The notes: a model not told the origin generated them from the sequence alone. A stretch of 17,090 bases of DNA from Actinotalea sp. (GCA_014360395.1 JACIXM010000337.1:1-17090), one strand, 5' to 3'; counted from the stretch's first letter, positions 1 through 9,347 are shown. Numbers and translations: made by a program.

Positions 1-1
1 C

Positions 2-1168
2 TACGAGCGGGTCTGCTTCGAACGCAGTCAGAGGCACCGGCCGGGGTGGTCGCCCGCCGAGCTCATCGCCCCCGGACACCCGCTGCTCGAGGCGGTCGTC
101 GACCTGACCGTCGAGGCGCACGGCAACGCACTCCGACAGGGCGCCGTCCTCGTTGACCCGGCGGACGCGGGGGTCGAGCCGAGGCTGCTCGTTGCGATGA
201 ACCAGGAGATCGCGGACGGTCACTCGCCGCCCCGGAAGGTGTCCAAGCGGTTCGACTTCGTCGAGATCTCCCCTTCGGGTGCGCTCCGTGCTGGTGGGCC
301 GGCGCCCTACCTCGACTACGAGCCGTTGCCGCAGAGCGACCTCGCGGTCGCCGAGTCGGTCTTCGGCGAGGAGTGGCTGGCACGGGGAGCGGAGGACATC
401 GCTATCGACTGGGCCGTCCAGCACACGCTTCCGGAGCACGTGCAAGAGGTTGAGCGGCGGGTCAGGACGACGGTCGCGCGCACCCGCGCCGAGGTCACTC
501 GGCGCCTGACGAGCGAGATCAACTACTGGGACGGGCAGCACTCCGCGCTTCTCGACAAGGAGTCCGCCGGACAGAAGCTGCGCATCCGGCCAGAGACTGC
601 CGCACGGCGCGCGCGCGACCTCGAGACCCGACTGGAGCGCCGCCTCATCGATCTCGACGCCGAGGGCCACCTCGAGGTTCGACTGCCGCTCGTCGCCGGC
701 GCGGCGCTGGTCCTGCCGCAGGGGTTCGTCGACCAGTTCCGCGGAACCGAGCTACCTGACGTCACTCGCCATGCCCAGGACACGGCAGAGGTCGAGAGGC
801 GCGCGGTGGATGCCGTGCTCGCCGCCGAACGGTCGCTGAACCGCACCCCGGAGGAGATGGCGCACAACAACCCCGGCTACGACGTCCGCTCAGTGGCAGA
901 CGATGGACGCGTCATCCGGATCGAGGTGAAGGGCCGCATCGCCGGCGCGGAGGACTTCACCATCACGAAGAACGAGGTCGTCACGGCGAAGAACCTCGGG
1001 GCTGACTACAGGCTCGCACTGGTCGAGGTGAGCCCGCACGGAGCGGAGCACGACGCGGCGCGTTACCTCACCCATCCGTTCGATGAGACGGACACCGACG
1101 ACTTCCGAATCACGCGCTTCACGTTGAGTTGGGACAAGACGTGGTCGGAGGGCAGCCCGCCAGTGTGA
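2..1168 (+). CDS. SNF2-type helicase with C-terminal DUF3883 domain (5'-truncated by window edge)
   Basis: The frame is open from base 2, so only the last 388 residues are visible and the true start lies left of the window; the ATG at 197 is internal. The first residues (AELIAPGHPLLEAVVDLT, then GAVLVDP) resemble the segment that follows the helicase C domain in large SNF2-like defence-associated helicases. An Arg/Glu-rich stretch at about residues 150-225 looks like a coiled coil. The end (about residues 264-350) reads as DUF3883: NNPGYDV, then RIEVKGR and a Lys/Asn helix. Asp294, Glu308 and Lys310 are arranged as in PD-(D/E)xK-like nuclease folds. Such proteins translocate on DNA and are common in defence islands; DISARM DrmD is one related type. 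Whether this is DrmD cannot be judged without the missing N-terminus and left-hand neighbours. The family call is from pattern recognition; the role is inference. Confidence 0.75.
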   Translation, partial: YERVCFERSQRHRPGWSPAELIAPGHPLLEAVVDLTVEAHGNALRQGAVLVDPADAGVEPRLLVAMNQEIADGHSPPRKVSKRFDFVEISPSGALRAGGPAPYLDYEPLPQSDLAVAESVFGEEWLARGAEDIAIDWAVQHTLPEHVQEVERRVRTTVARTRAEVTRRLTSEINYWDGQHSALLDKESAGQKLRIRPETAARRARDLETRLERRLIDLDAEGHLEVRLPLVAGAALVLPQGFVDQFRGTELPDVTRHAQDTAEVERRAVDAVLAAERSLNRTPEEMAHNNPGYDVRSVADDGRVIRIEVKGRIAGAEDFTITKNEVVTAKNLGADYRLALVEVSPHGAEHDAARYLTHPFDETDTDDFRITRFTLSWDKTWSEGSPPV

Positions 1169-1203
1169 GAGCGGCAGGCGCCGCCGAACCGGCCGAGGTT
1201 GCT

Positions 1204-1235
1204 GGCTCGCCTCCCACCGATGCCAGCGGCGAGCC
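1204..1235 (+). terminator. Hairpin downstream of the helicase gene, possible terminator
   Basis: A perfect 8-bp stem (GGCTCGCC at 1204-1211, GGCGAGCC at 1228-1235) with a 16-base loop lies 36 bases after the helicase stop. A G/T-rich run follows (about 1241-1259) but there is no clean U-tract, as is usual in high-GC actinobacteria. It would separate the helicase transcript from the toxin-antitoxin promoter downstream. The long loop makes this only moderately convincing. Confidence 0.4.
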
Positions 1236-1318
1236 GTCCAGCCTTGGGGTGTTGGTTGCATGGGTCATGTGTGAGTCCTAACCCTGAAGGCCAGGCGCGA
1301 CGCACCGCCGGCCCGCTC

Positions 1319-1347
1319 TTGCCGAAAGAAACGCAAGTGGATACGCT
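1319..1347 (+). promoter_or_regulatory. Predicted sigma70-type promoter of the toxin-antitoxin operon
   Basis: A -35-like TTGCCG (1319-1324) is separated by 17 bases from a -10-like TACGCT (1342-1347), which fits the actinobacterial TANNNT consensus. Transcription would start near 1354, giving a short leader that contains the AGGAGG ribosome site at 1361-1366 in front of the ATG at 1371. The spacing and position are good, but the prediction rests on two short motifs. Confidence 0.5.
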
Positions 1348-1356
1348 TCCTGCGTT
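1330..1356. promoter_or_regulatory. Dyad over the -10 box, candidate operator for autoregulation
   Basis: AACGCA (1330-1335) and TGCGTT (1351-1356) are exact reverse complements with a 15-base spacer, and further symmetric G/C pairs lie inside. The centre (about 1343) falls in the predicted -10 box. Antitoxins of toxin-antitoxin pairs usually repress their own promoter, and the downstream antitoxin carries a DNA-binding domain, so this is a reasonable binding site. Binding is inferred, not shown. Confidence 0.4.
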
Positions 1357-1370
1357 CCGAAGGAGGAGCC

Positions 1371-1889
1371 ATGACTGCCACCCTCACCCAGCACACCTAC
1401 CTTCCGGCCGCCGATCAGGACTTAGCCCGGGTGTACGACTTCCTGGCCGCCCACAGCGAGCGCCATGGTGCAACGGTGGAGCCGACCTACGCTTTGATCG
1501 GCTCCGGGCCGGGGGAACGTGTTGAGGTGCCCCGGGAGATCCACGAGGTCCTCCTGCACGTCGTGCAGGCCCTGCAGGCCGGCAAAGCCGTCACGGTCGC
1601 CCCGATGTCGACCCGGTTGACCACCCAGCAAGCGGCGGATCTGCTGATGATCAGCCGCCCAACCCTGGTCAAGCTCCTCGAGGACGGGCTCATCCCCCAC
1701 GAGCGCAACTCCAGCCGGAGGATGGTCCTGCTGGCGGACGTCCTGGCCTACCGGGACCGACGCAGAGCCGAGCAGTACGCCGCGTTGGAAGCGACGTCGG
1801 TCCCCCTTGATGACGAAGACGACCTACAGGAAGCCCTCGCCCAGATGCGTGAAGCCCGCGCCGCAGTCGGAGCTCGTCGCCGGAACTGA
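1371..1889 (+). CDS. HTH (excisionase-family) antitoxin-like protein of a PIN toxin module
   Basis: This 172-residue protein starts at an ATG preceded by a strong AGGAGG site (1361-1366). Residues 83-135 form an excisionase/MerR-type winged helix-turn-helix: LTTQQAADLLMISRPTLVKLL, then a wing with HERNSSRRM and VLAYRDRRR. The N-terminal 75 residues carry no motif I recognise. The C-terminus has an acidic patch (DDEDD, 147-151) and a basic tail, a likely toxin-binding region by analogy. A PIN-domain gene starts 37 bases downstream on the same strand. HTH proteins of this size next to a PIN protein are a recurrent actinobacterial toxin-antitoxin arrangement, so the role proposed is to bind and inhibit the PIN ribonuclease and repress the operon. 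HTH family: confident. Antitoxin role: inference from context. Confidence 0.75.
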   Translation: MTATLTQHTYLPAADQDLARVYDFLAAHSERHGATVEPTYALIGSGPGERVEVPREIHEVLLHVVQALQAGKAVTVAPMSTRLTTQQAADLLMISRPTLVKLLEDGLIPHERNSSRRMVLLADVLAYRDRRRAEQYAALEATSVPLDDEDDLQEALAQMREARAAVGARRRN

Positions 1890-1926
1890 AACGGCGCGCT
1901 GTGACTGTCTGGCAGGATTCGGCGGT

Positions 1927-2496
1927 GTGTTCACCGCGACGCTCGACACCAACACCTTGTGGCCGAGCCTGCGCCGCGACGTTCTGCTGTCCTGGGCGGT
2001 AGAAGGTCTGTACCGCCCGGTGTGGAGTGCGCACACCCTGGTGGAGCTGCACTACTGCGAGGAACGCAAGCGGGTCCGCCGCGGCCAGTCGCCGGACGAA
2101 GCTCTCGCCGCGGCGGACCGCCTGGTCACCATGATGGGTGAGGCGTTCGCCGACGCCGTGGTCCCCGAGACCGATACCAGCCGGCTGGCGCCCTTCGGGC
2201 TGCCCGACGCCAACGACGAGCACGTCCTGGCCGGAGCATTCGCCGCAGGGGCGCAGGTCATCGTCACCGACAATGACGAGGACTTCCCCGCCGCGCTGCT
2301 GCCGCACGGGATCGCGGTGGTCTCCCCACAAGTGTTCGCTCGGGACACCGTGTCGGTGAACCCAGCTCGAGCGCTCACCGCGCTGGAGCAGATGGCCCAG
2401 CGGCGCTCCGAGACCCCGCTGGCGCTGATCCTGGATCAGATCGAGGCCCGCTATGCGATGAGCGAGGCGTGCGCGCTGCTGCGCGACGCCCTATGA
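1927..2496 (+). CDS. PIN-domain (PilT-like, PIN_3 type) ribonuclease toxin
   Basis: With the GTG at 1927 as start, this is a 189-residue PIN protein beginning FTATLDTNTLW, the usual first strand of the fold. A longer frame from 1807 would add 40 non-PIN residues and overlap the antitoxin gene; a weak AGGA (1914-1917) supports the GTG. The metal-binding acidic residues expected of PIN nucleases are visible: Asp7 (LDTNT), Glu40 (LVELH), Asp97 (DANDEHVLAGA) and Asp115 (VIVTDNDEDF), so the enzyme looks intact. PIN toxins cleave RNA (tRNA, rRNA or mRNA, depending on the member); the target here cannot be told. Residues after about 140 form a helical extension seen in related proteins. Together with the preceding HTH gene it forms a VapBC-like module. 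Confidence 0.8.
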   Translation: MFTATLDTNTLWPSLRRDVLLSWAVEGLYRPVWSAHTLVELHYCEERKRVRRGQSPDEALAAADRLVTMMGEAFADAVVPETDTSRLAPFGLPDANDEHVLAGAFAAGAQVIVTDNDEDFPAALLPHGIAVVSPQVFARDTVSVNPARALTALEQMAQRRSETPLALILDQIEARYAMSEACALLRDAL

Positions 2497-4583
<2,087 letters not shown>

Positions 4584-4637
4584 CCGAGCGAGTCTAGTGA
4601 GGCCGACGACGACGCCCTGGGCACGTCCGGGCCGCGG

Positions 4638-5097
4638 TCAGGCCGGCCAGGGCGGGGCCGTGGGACCGGACCGCCGGGCGCGGAGCCAGGTGATCGTCGC
4701 GACGACGGCCGGCAGGACCGCGACGGCGACGGCGGCACCGGCCAGCGCCTCGACGAGCAGCGGCACGCGCAGCACCATGCCGGGTGACAGCACGGGCCGG
4801 ACCACGGCGATGGCGAGCACGGCGCCCGGCACGGCGACGAGGCCGAGCGGCACGCGCGACAGGAAGAGCGTCGGCCCGGAGCCCCACAGCGCGACCGCGG
4901 CGCCGAGCGCGGCGACCAGGGCGACGGCGCCGAGCAGGACGTACGCGGCCCACACGACCAGGACGGACGTCGAGCCGGCCGGGGCGAGCGCCAGCAGCAG
5001 CACGACGATCCCCGCGAGGAACAGCAGGAGGCCCCCGGCGGATGCGCCGACCCCCCCACACGACGAGCAGCCGGAGCCCGATCTCGCGCGCGCTCAT
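4638..5097 (-). CDS. Small four-helix membrane protein, apparently frameshifted at a G7 run
   Basis: The ATG at 5097 has an excellent ribosome site but its frame becomes Arg/Pro-rich nonsense after 15 codons. At the switch is a run of seven C on the plus strand (5051-5057, G7 in the gene). Removing one G joins the start (MSAREIGLRLLVVWG) to a frame reading VGASAGGLLLFLAGIVVLLL and on to the stop at 4638, giving 152 residues with about four transmembrane segments. Without the correction the only start in the downstream frame is a GTG at 5003, with no clear ribosome site and a truncated first helix (121 residues). The gene follows the DUF3817 gene by 14 bases and precedes guaA by 54, so it is probably co-transcribed. 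I recognise no family. A sequencing error, a real mutation, or slippage on G7 could each explain the shift. Confidence 0.7.
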
Positions 5098-5101
5098 CGC
5101 C

Positions 5102-5109
5102 CCTCCTCC
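5102..5109 (-). promoter_or_regulatory. Ribosome binding site that fixes the membrane-protein start at 5097
   Basis: On the minus strand GGAGGAGG lies 4-7 bases before the ATG at 5097. It is one of the best ribosome sites in the window and starts within a few bases of the DUF3817 stop codon (5112-5114). It argues that translation starts at 5097, so the reading-frame break at 5051-5057 lies inside a translated gene. Confidence 0.7.
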
Positions 5110-5111
5110 GG

Positions 5112-5600
5112 TCAGCGGGTCCGGGCGGCGGGGCGGGAGGCGCGGGCGCGGGCGGCGGGTCGGCCGGTGGCGACCTGCTCCTCGCCGCGCGCGTGGATGC
5201 GGCGCTCGACGAAGAACGACATCAGCGGCACGACGCCGGCGAGCACCATCGCGGTGAGCCGGCCGAATCCCCAGCGCATCGTCGACCAGAGGTCCACGAC
5301 GGTGACGAGGTAGACGATGTAGACGAGGCCGTGGATCTGCGCGAACCACTCGTCGAACCACTCCATCACCGGGCCGCCCACCGCGAAGCCGTACTTGAGG
5401 ACGAGCTCGACGGTGAAGACCAGGAGCGTGACGCCGGTGATGAGCGCGAGCACGCGGTAGCGCTGCAGGGACGCCTCCGCCCTCGTGGGCCAGTCCTTGC
5501 GGGGACGCGGCGCCGTCGTCGTCGGTGCGGTGCCCGTCCGCGTGCCCGTCGGGGTGCCGCTCGACGTGCCCGACGACGTCCCCGGTGAGGTGCCTGCCAC
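5112..5600 (-). CDS. DUF3817 domain integral membrane protein
   Basis: With GTG at 5600 as start (preceded by GAAGGAGG at good distance) the protein has 162 residues. Residues 45-136 match DUF3817: SLQRYRVLALITGVTLLVF, a second segment around AQIHGLVYIVYLVTVVDLW and a third around LTAMVLAGVVPLMSFF, so three transmembrane helices, ending in a basic ERRIHA. Function of the family is unknown. The first 30 residues are low-complexity Gly/Ser/Thr with a four-residue period and are encoded by a 12-base tandem repeat; the tail after 140 is Arg/Ala-rich. The upstream frame as far as 5849 is open, but it overlaps the divergent promoter region and lacks coding character, so the longer version is rejected. 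It heads a probable operon with the next membrane protein and guaA. Confidence 0.82.
   Translation of the reverse strand: MAGTSPGTSSGTSSGTPTGTRTGTAPTTTAPRPRKDWPTRAEASLQRYRVLALITGVTLLVFTVELVLKYGFAVGGPVMEWFDEWFAQIHGLVYIVYLVTVVDLWSTMRWGFGRLTAMVLAGVVPLMSFFVERRIHARGEEQVATGRPAARARASRPAARTR
5530..5595. repeat. 12-base imperfect tandem repeat inside the DUF3817 gene
   Basis: Five and a half units of 12 bases in perfect register start at 5530, 5542, 5554, 5566, 5578 and 5590. On the plus strand each begins GTGCC or GTCCC. On the coding (minus) strand each unit gives four residues of the type S-S-G-T, P-T-G-T or R-T-G-T. The period is a multiple of three, so copy-number change would keep the reading frame. 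It forms a disordered N-terminal tail ahead of the first membrane helix. Confidence 0.8.
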
Positions 5601-5761
5601 GCGCGTCCTCCTTCTCCCCCCGCAGCTGCCGAACCGCCGCGCCCTCGGTGCCCGGGGGCGACGCGACCGATTCTCCCTCAGCCCCGGGCCGCCCGCCGCG
5701 CGACGTCGGCGCGCGCGAGGCCGCGACAGTGCCCAACGACCACCTGGCCCGGCTAATTCCA

Positions 5762-5790
5762 TCGACCGTGTCAGGGGCCCGTCGTACCGT
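5762..5790 (+). promoter_or_regulatory. Predicted promoter for a leaderless ABC-transporter transcript
   Basis: TCGACC (5762-5767, like the TTGACC -35) and TACCGT (5785-5790, TANNNT -10) are 17 bases apart. The -10 ends seven bases before the GTG at 5798, so transcription would begin at or next to the start codon. No ribosome site precedes this GTG, which fits a leaderless mRNA, a common arrangement in actinobacteria. Prediction from motif spacing only. Confidence 0.5.
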
Positions 5791-5797
5791 TGCGAGA

Positions 5798-7633
5798 GTG
5801 CGTTCGCTTCCTGAGACCGACCCGGGGACACCCCCGCTGACCTCGGCACCCGCCTACCTGTGGTGGGTCGCCCGACGTCAGGGCCTGCTGCTGCTCGGCA
5901 GCTCGCTGCTCGCCGTCGCGAGCGCCGTCTCGCTCGCCGCGCTGCCGTTCCTGCTGGGCCGCGTCGTGGACACCGGCCTGGACGACGGCCTGTCGCGCGA
6001 GCTCCTCGTCGGCTGCCTGCTCATCCTCGCCGCGGGGCTCGTCCTGGTGCTGGGCAACGTGTTCGGGCACATCCTCGACGTGCACAACTGGCTGCGCGGG
6101 GCGTTCCGCACCAGCCAGCTCGTGGGGCACCACGTCTCGCGCACCGGCGACGCCGTGACCGCGGAGCTGCCGACGGGCGAGGTCGTGGCGACCGTCGCCA
6201 GCGACGCGCTGCGGGTGGGCGAGGTGTTCTACGTGACCGCCCGCTTCATCGGCGGCCTGGTCGCCTACCTCGTCGTCGCCGCGCTCCTGCTGGACAGCTC
6301 GGTGGTGCTCGGCGTCGCCGTCCTCGTCGGCCTGCCCGCCGTCGCGGGCATCCTGGCTCTCGTCGTCCGCCCGCTGCAGAAGCGGCAGGCGGAGCAGCGC
6401 GAGGCCGCGGGCCGCCTGACCACGCTGGGCTCGGACACCGTCTCGGGCCTGCGCATCCTGCGCGGGATCGGCGGCGAGGACGTCTTCGCCGCGCGGTACC
6501 GCGAGCAGTCCCAGCGGGTGCGCCGGGCCGGCGTGCGCGTCGCCCAGACCCAGTCCCTGCTCGACGGCCTGCAGACCCTGCTGCCAGGACTGTTCCTCGC
6601 CGGCGTCGTGTGGGTCGGCGCCCGCCTGGCGCTGAGCGGGGAGATCACACCCGGACAGCTCGTGACCTTCTACGGCTACGCGGCGTTCCTCACCGAGCCG
6701 CTGACGGCGGCGACGCAGGCGGTCCACGTCCTGACCCGCGCCCTCGTCGGCGTCCGCAAGATCCTGCGGGTGCTGCGCGTGCCGGTCACCGGCGCGGAGC
6801 TGCCCGGGCCGCCGGCGGCACCCGCGCCGGCGCCGGGTGGCGACGTCGTCGACGAGGCGTCCGGCCTGGTCGTCCGCGGGGGCACGGTGACGGCGCTCGT
6901 CAGCGCCGACCCCGACGAGACGGCCCGCATCGCGACCCGGCTCGGCCTCCTGGGCCGGGAGCACGCCGACGACGCCGCCCGCGTCACCCTCGGCGGCGTG
7001 CCGCTCGCGGCGCTCGGCCTGGCCGAGGTGCGCCGGCGCGTCGTCGTCGCCGAGTCGACCCCGCAGCTGTTCACCGGTCTCCTGCGGGACGAGCTGGCGG
7101 GACGCCAGGCCGACGACGCCCCGGCCGGGCTCGGCCAGGTGCGCGAGGCCGCGGACGCCCGCCTGCTCGCCGCGCTCCTGGCCGCGGACGGGCAGGACGT
7201 CCTCGACTCCGTCCCGGACGGCCTGGACGGGGAGGTGGCCGAGAAGGGGCGGTCGCTGTCCGGAGGGCAGCGGCAGCGCCTGGCCCTGGCCCGTGCCCTG
7301 CTGACCGAGCCGGAGGTGCTCGTGCTGGTCGAGCCGACCAGTGCGGTCGACGCCCACACCGAGGCCCGGATCGCCGCACGCCTGGCGCGCGTCCGCACCG
7401 GCCGCACGACCGTCGTCGTGACCGCGAGCCCGCTCGTGCTGGACCGGGTCGACGAGGTCGTCCTCGTCGCCGAGGGCACCGTGCAGGCCCGCGGGACGCA
7501 CCGCGGGCTGCTGCACGGCAGCGCCGGGCCCGACGCCGCCGCCCGGTACCGCGGCGTCGTCAGCCGGGCCGCCGCCGAGGAGACCACGACCGCACGAGAG
7601 GAGGAGGAGCACCGTGAAGCTGCCCGTCGCTGA
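5798..7633 (+). CDS. ABC half-exporter, subunit with degenerate ATP-binding domain
   Basis: From GTG 5798 this is a 611-residue half-transporter: a type-1 exporter membrane domain of six helices (about 20-320), a Pro/Ala linker (about 335-350) and a nucleotide-binding domain. That domain is unusual. In place of Walker A (GPSGSGKS) it has SADPDETA (369-376), so the lysine is Thr375. The Q-loop glutamine is missing (VVAESTPQLF). Walker B reads VLVLVEPTS, with Val511 for the usual Asp before Glu512, and the switch histidine is Ser544 (VVTASPLV). Only LSGGQRQR (487-494) is intact. It can therefore hardly hydrolyse ATP itself but can supply LSGGQ to a partner. The next gene overlaps by 20 bases and has the complementary pattern, so a heterodimeric exporter in the cytoplasmic membrane is expected. 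Substrate unknown. The upstream frame to 5525 is not coding. Confidence 0.9.
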   Translation: MRSLPETDPGTPPLTSAPAYLWWVARRQGLLLLGSSLLAVASAVSLAALPFLLGRVVDTGLDDGLSRELLVGCLLILAAGLVLVLGNVFGHILDVHNWLRGAFRTSQLVGHHVSRTGDAVTAELPTGEVVATVASDALRVGEVFYVTARFIGGLVAYLVVAALLLDSSVVLGVAVLVGLPAVAGILALVVRPLQKRQAEQREAAGRLTTLGSDTVSGLRILRGIGGEDVFAARYREQSQRVRRAGVRVAQTQSLLDGLQTLLPGLFLAGVVWVGARLALSGEITPGQLVTFYGYAAFLTEPLTAATQAVHVLTRALVGVRKILRVLRVPVTGAELPGPPAAPAPAPGGDVVDEASGLVVRGGTVTALVSADPDETARIATRLGLLGREHADDAARVTLGGVPLAALGLAEVRRRVVVAESTPQLFTGLLRDELAGRQADDAPAGLGQVREAADARLLAALLAADGQDVLDSVPDGLDGEVAEKGRSLSGGQRQRLALARALLTEPEVLVLVEPTSAVDAHTEARIAARLARVRTGRTTVVVTASPLVLDRVDEVVLVAEGTVQARGTHRGLLHGSAGPDAAARYRGVVSRAAAEETTTAREEEEHREAARR

Positions 7634-9347
7634 TGCCACCGCGCTGCGCGCGCACACCGGCCGGCTCCTGCGTCGGCACCGGGGCGGCCTCGGTCGCGTG
7701 CTCGGGCTGCACGTCGCGGCCGCCATGGCCGGCCTGGCCGGGCCGTGGCTGCTGGGTCTCATGGTCGACGCCGTGCGCCGTGGCGCCGACGGCTCCTTCG
7801 TGGACCAGGCCGTCCTCGTCCTCGTGGTCGCGGTGGTCCTGCAGGCCGGCCTGGTCCGCGCGGCCCAGCGCGCCTCGATGGTGCTGGGCGAGACGGTCTT
7901 CGCGGACCTGCGCGAGGAGTTCGTCGGGACCGTCACGCGCCTGCCGCTGTCCGTCGTCGAGCGGGCGGGGACGGGCGACCTCGTCTCCCGCACCACGACC
8001 GACATCGACCGCGTCCAGCACACCGTCCGGTTCGGCGTGCCGCGGGTGCTCGTCACCTCCGCGACGATCGCGCTCACCGTGGTCGCGGCGTTCGTCGTGG
8101 ACTGGCGGGTGGCGGTGGCCCTGCTCGTCGGCACCCCGGTGCTGATCCCGACCGTGCGGTGGTACCTGCGGCGCGCCGCCGCCGGCTACCTGCGCGAGTC
8201 CGCGTCCTATGCGCGGCTCAACGGCACCATCACCGAGTCCGTGGAGGGCGCGCGGACGGTGGACGCGCTCGGGCTCGGCCCGCGACGACGCGCCCGGACG
8301 GACGCGGACCTGCGCGAGGCCTTCGCCGCCGAGCGGTACACGCTCCGGCTGCGGACCGTCCTGTTCCCGGGCGTGGACATCTCGTTCGTGCTGCCGATCA
8401 TCGGGGTCCTCGTCTGGGGCGCGTACCTCGTCTCGACCGGCCACACCACGGTCGGGTCCGTGACGACGATCGCGCTGTACGCGGTCCAGCTCATGCAGCC
8501 GATCGGCGAGCTGATCTTCTGGCTCGACGAGGTCCAGGTGGGGTCGACGGCCCTCGCCCGGATCGTCGGGGTCGGGGACGTCGCGCCCGACCGCCGGGCC
8601 GGTGAGGCGGAGCCGGCGGACGAGCACGTCGTCGCGGAGCAGGTCCGGTACGCCTACCGGGAGGGTCACGACGTCCTGCACGGGATCGACCTGGACCTGG
8701 CCGTCGGCGAGCGGCTCGCCGTCGTCGGGCCGTCCGGCGCCGGCAAGTCCACGCTGGGTCGCATGCTGGCGGGGATCCACCCGCCCACGGGCGGCCGGGT
8801 CAGCGTCGGTGGCGTCCCCCTGGTGGAGCTTCCGCTGGACGACCTGCGCGGCCACGTCGCGCTGGTCACCCAGGAGCACCACGTCTTCGTCGGGACGATC
8901 GAGCAGAACCTCCGGCTCGCCCGCACCGACGCCGACCCCGAGCAGCTGCGGCACGCCCTCGAGGCGGTCGACGCCTGGCAGTGGGTCGCGGCGCTGCCGG
9001 ACGGTCTGGCGACCGAGGTCGGCTCGGGCGGCGTCGCGCTGACGCCGGCGCAGGCGCAGCAGGTGGCGCTCGCGCGCCTCGTGCTCCTGGACCCGCACAC
9101 GCTGGTCCTGGACGAGGCGACGTCCCTGCTGGACCCGCGCGCCGCGCGGCACCTCGAGCGGTCGCTGTCGGCCGTCCTCGCGGGCCGCACCGTCGTGGCG
9201 ATCGCGCACCGGCTGCACACGGCGCACGACGCGGACCGCGTCGCCGTCGTCGACGGCGGGCGGATCACGGAGATCGGGCCGCACGAGGAGCTCGTCGCGG
9301 CCGGGGGCGACTACGCCGCCCTGTGGCACTCCTGGCAGCGGGACTGA
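7614..9347 (+). CDS. ABC half-exporter, catalytically competent partner subunit
   Basis: GTG 7614 follows GAGGAGGAG (7601-7609) and lies inside the end of the preceding ABC gene, a 20-base overlap that suggests translational coupling. The 577-residue product has a six-helix exporter membrane domain (about 20-310) and a nucleotide-binding domain with Walker A GPSGAGKST (372-380, Lys378), Q-loop Gln420 (VTQEHHVF), Walker B TLVLDEATS with Asp500 and catalytic Glu501, and switch His532 (AIAHRLHT). Its signature is degraded to LTPAQ (476-480) instead of LSGGQ. It thus complements the first subunit: Walker motifs here plus LSGGQ there make one working ATP site. Heterodimeric exporters of this kind move drugs, lipids, peptides or siderophores; nothing nearby identifies the substrate. 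Confidence 0.93.
   Translation: MKLPVADATALRAHTGRLLRRHRGGLGRVLGLHVAAAMAGLAGPWLLGLMVDAVRRGADGSFVDQAVLVLVVAVVLQAGLVRAAQRASMVLGETVFADLREEFVGTVTRLPLSVVERAGTGDLVSRTTTDIDRVQHTVRFGVPRVLVTSATIALTVVAAFVVDWRVAVALLVGTPVLIPTVRWYLRRAAAGYLRESASYARLNGTITESVEGARTVDALGLGPRRRARTDADLREAFAAERYTLRLRTVLFPGVDISFVLPIIGVLVWGAYLVSTGHTTVGSVTTIALYAVQLMQPIGELIFWLDEVQVGSTALARIVGVGDVAPDRRAGEAEPADEHVVAEQVRYAYREGHDVLHGIDLDLAVGERLAVVGPSGAGKSTLGRMLAGIHPPTGGRVSVGGVPLVELPLDDLRGHVALVTQEHHVFVGTIEQNLRLARTDADPEQLRHALEAVDAWQWVAALPDGLATEVGSGGVALTPAQAQQVALARLVLLDPHTLVLDEATSLLDPRAARHLERSLSAVLAGRTVVAIAHRLHTAHDADRVAVVDGGRITEIGPHEELVAAGGDYAALWHSWQRD

Noticed and set aside
1807..1926. Upstream extension of the PIN gene from an ATG at 1807
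   Set aside because: The 40 extra residues do not resemble a PIN N-terminus and lie largely within the antitoxin gene; the fold starts at the GTG at 1927.
5601..5849. N-terminal extension of the DUF3817 protein to 5849
   Set aside because: The added residues are Arg/Pro-rich, cross the divergent promoter region, and a strong ribosome site marks the GTG at 5600.
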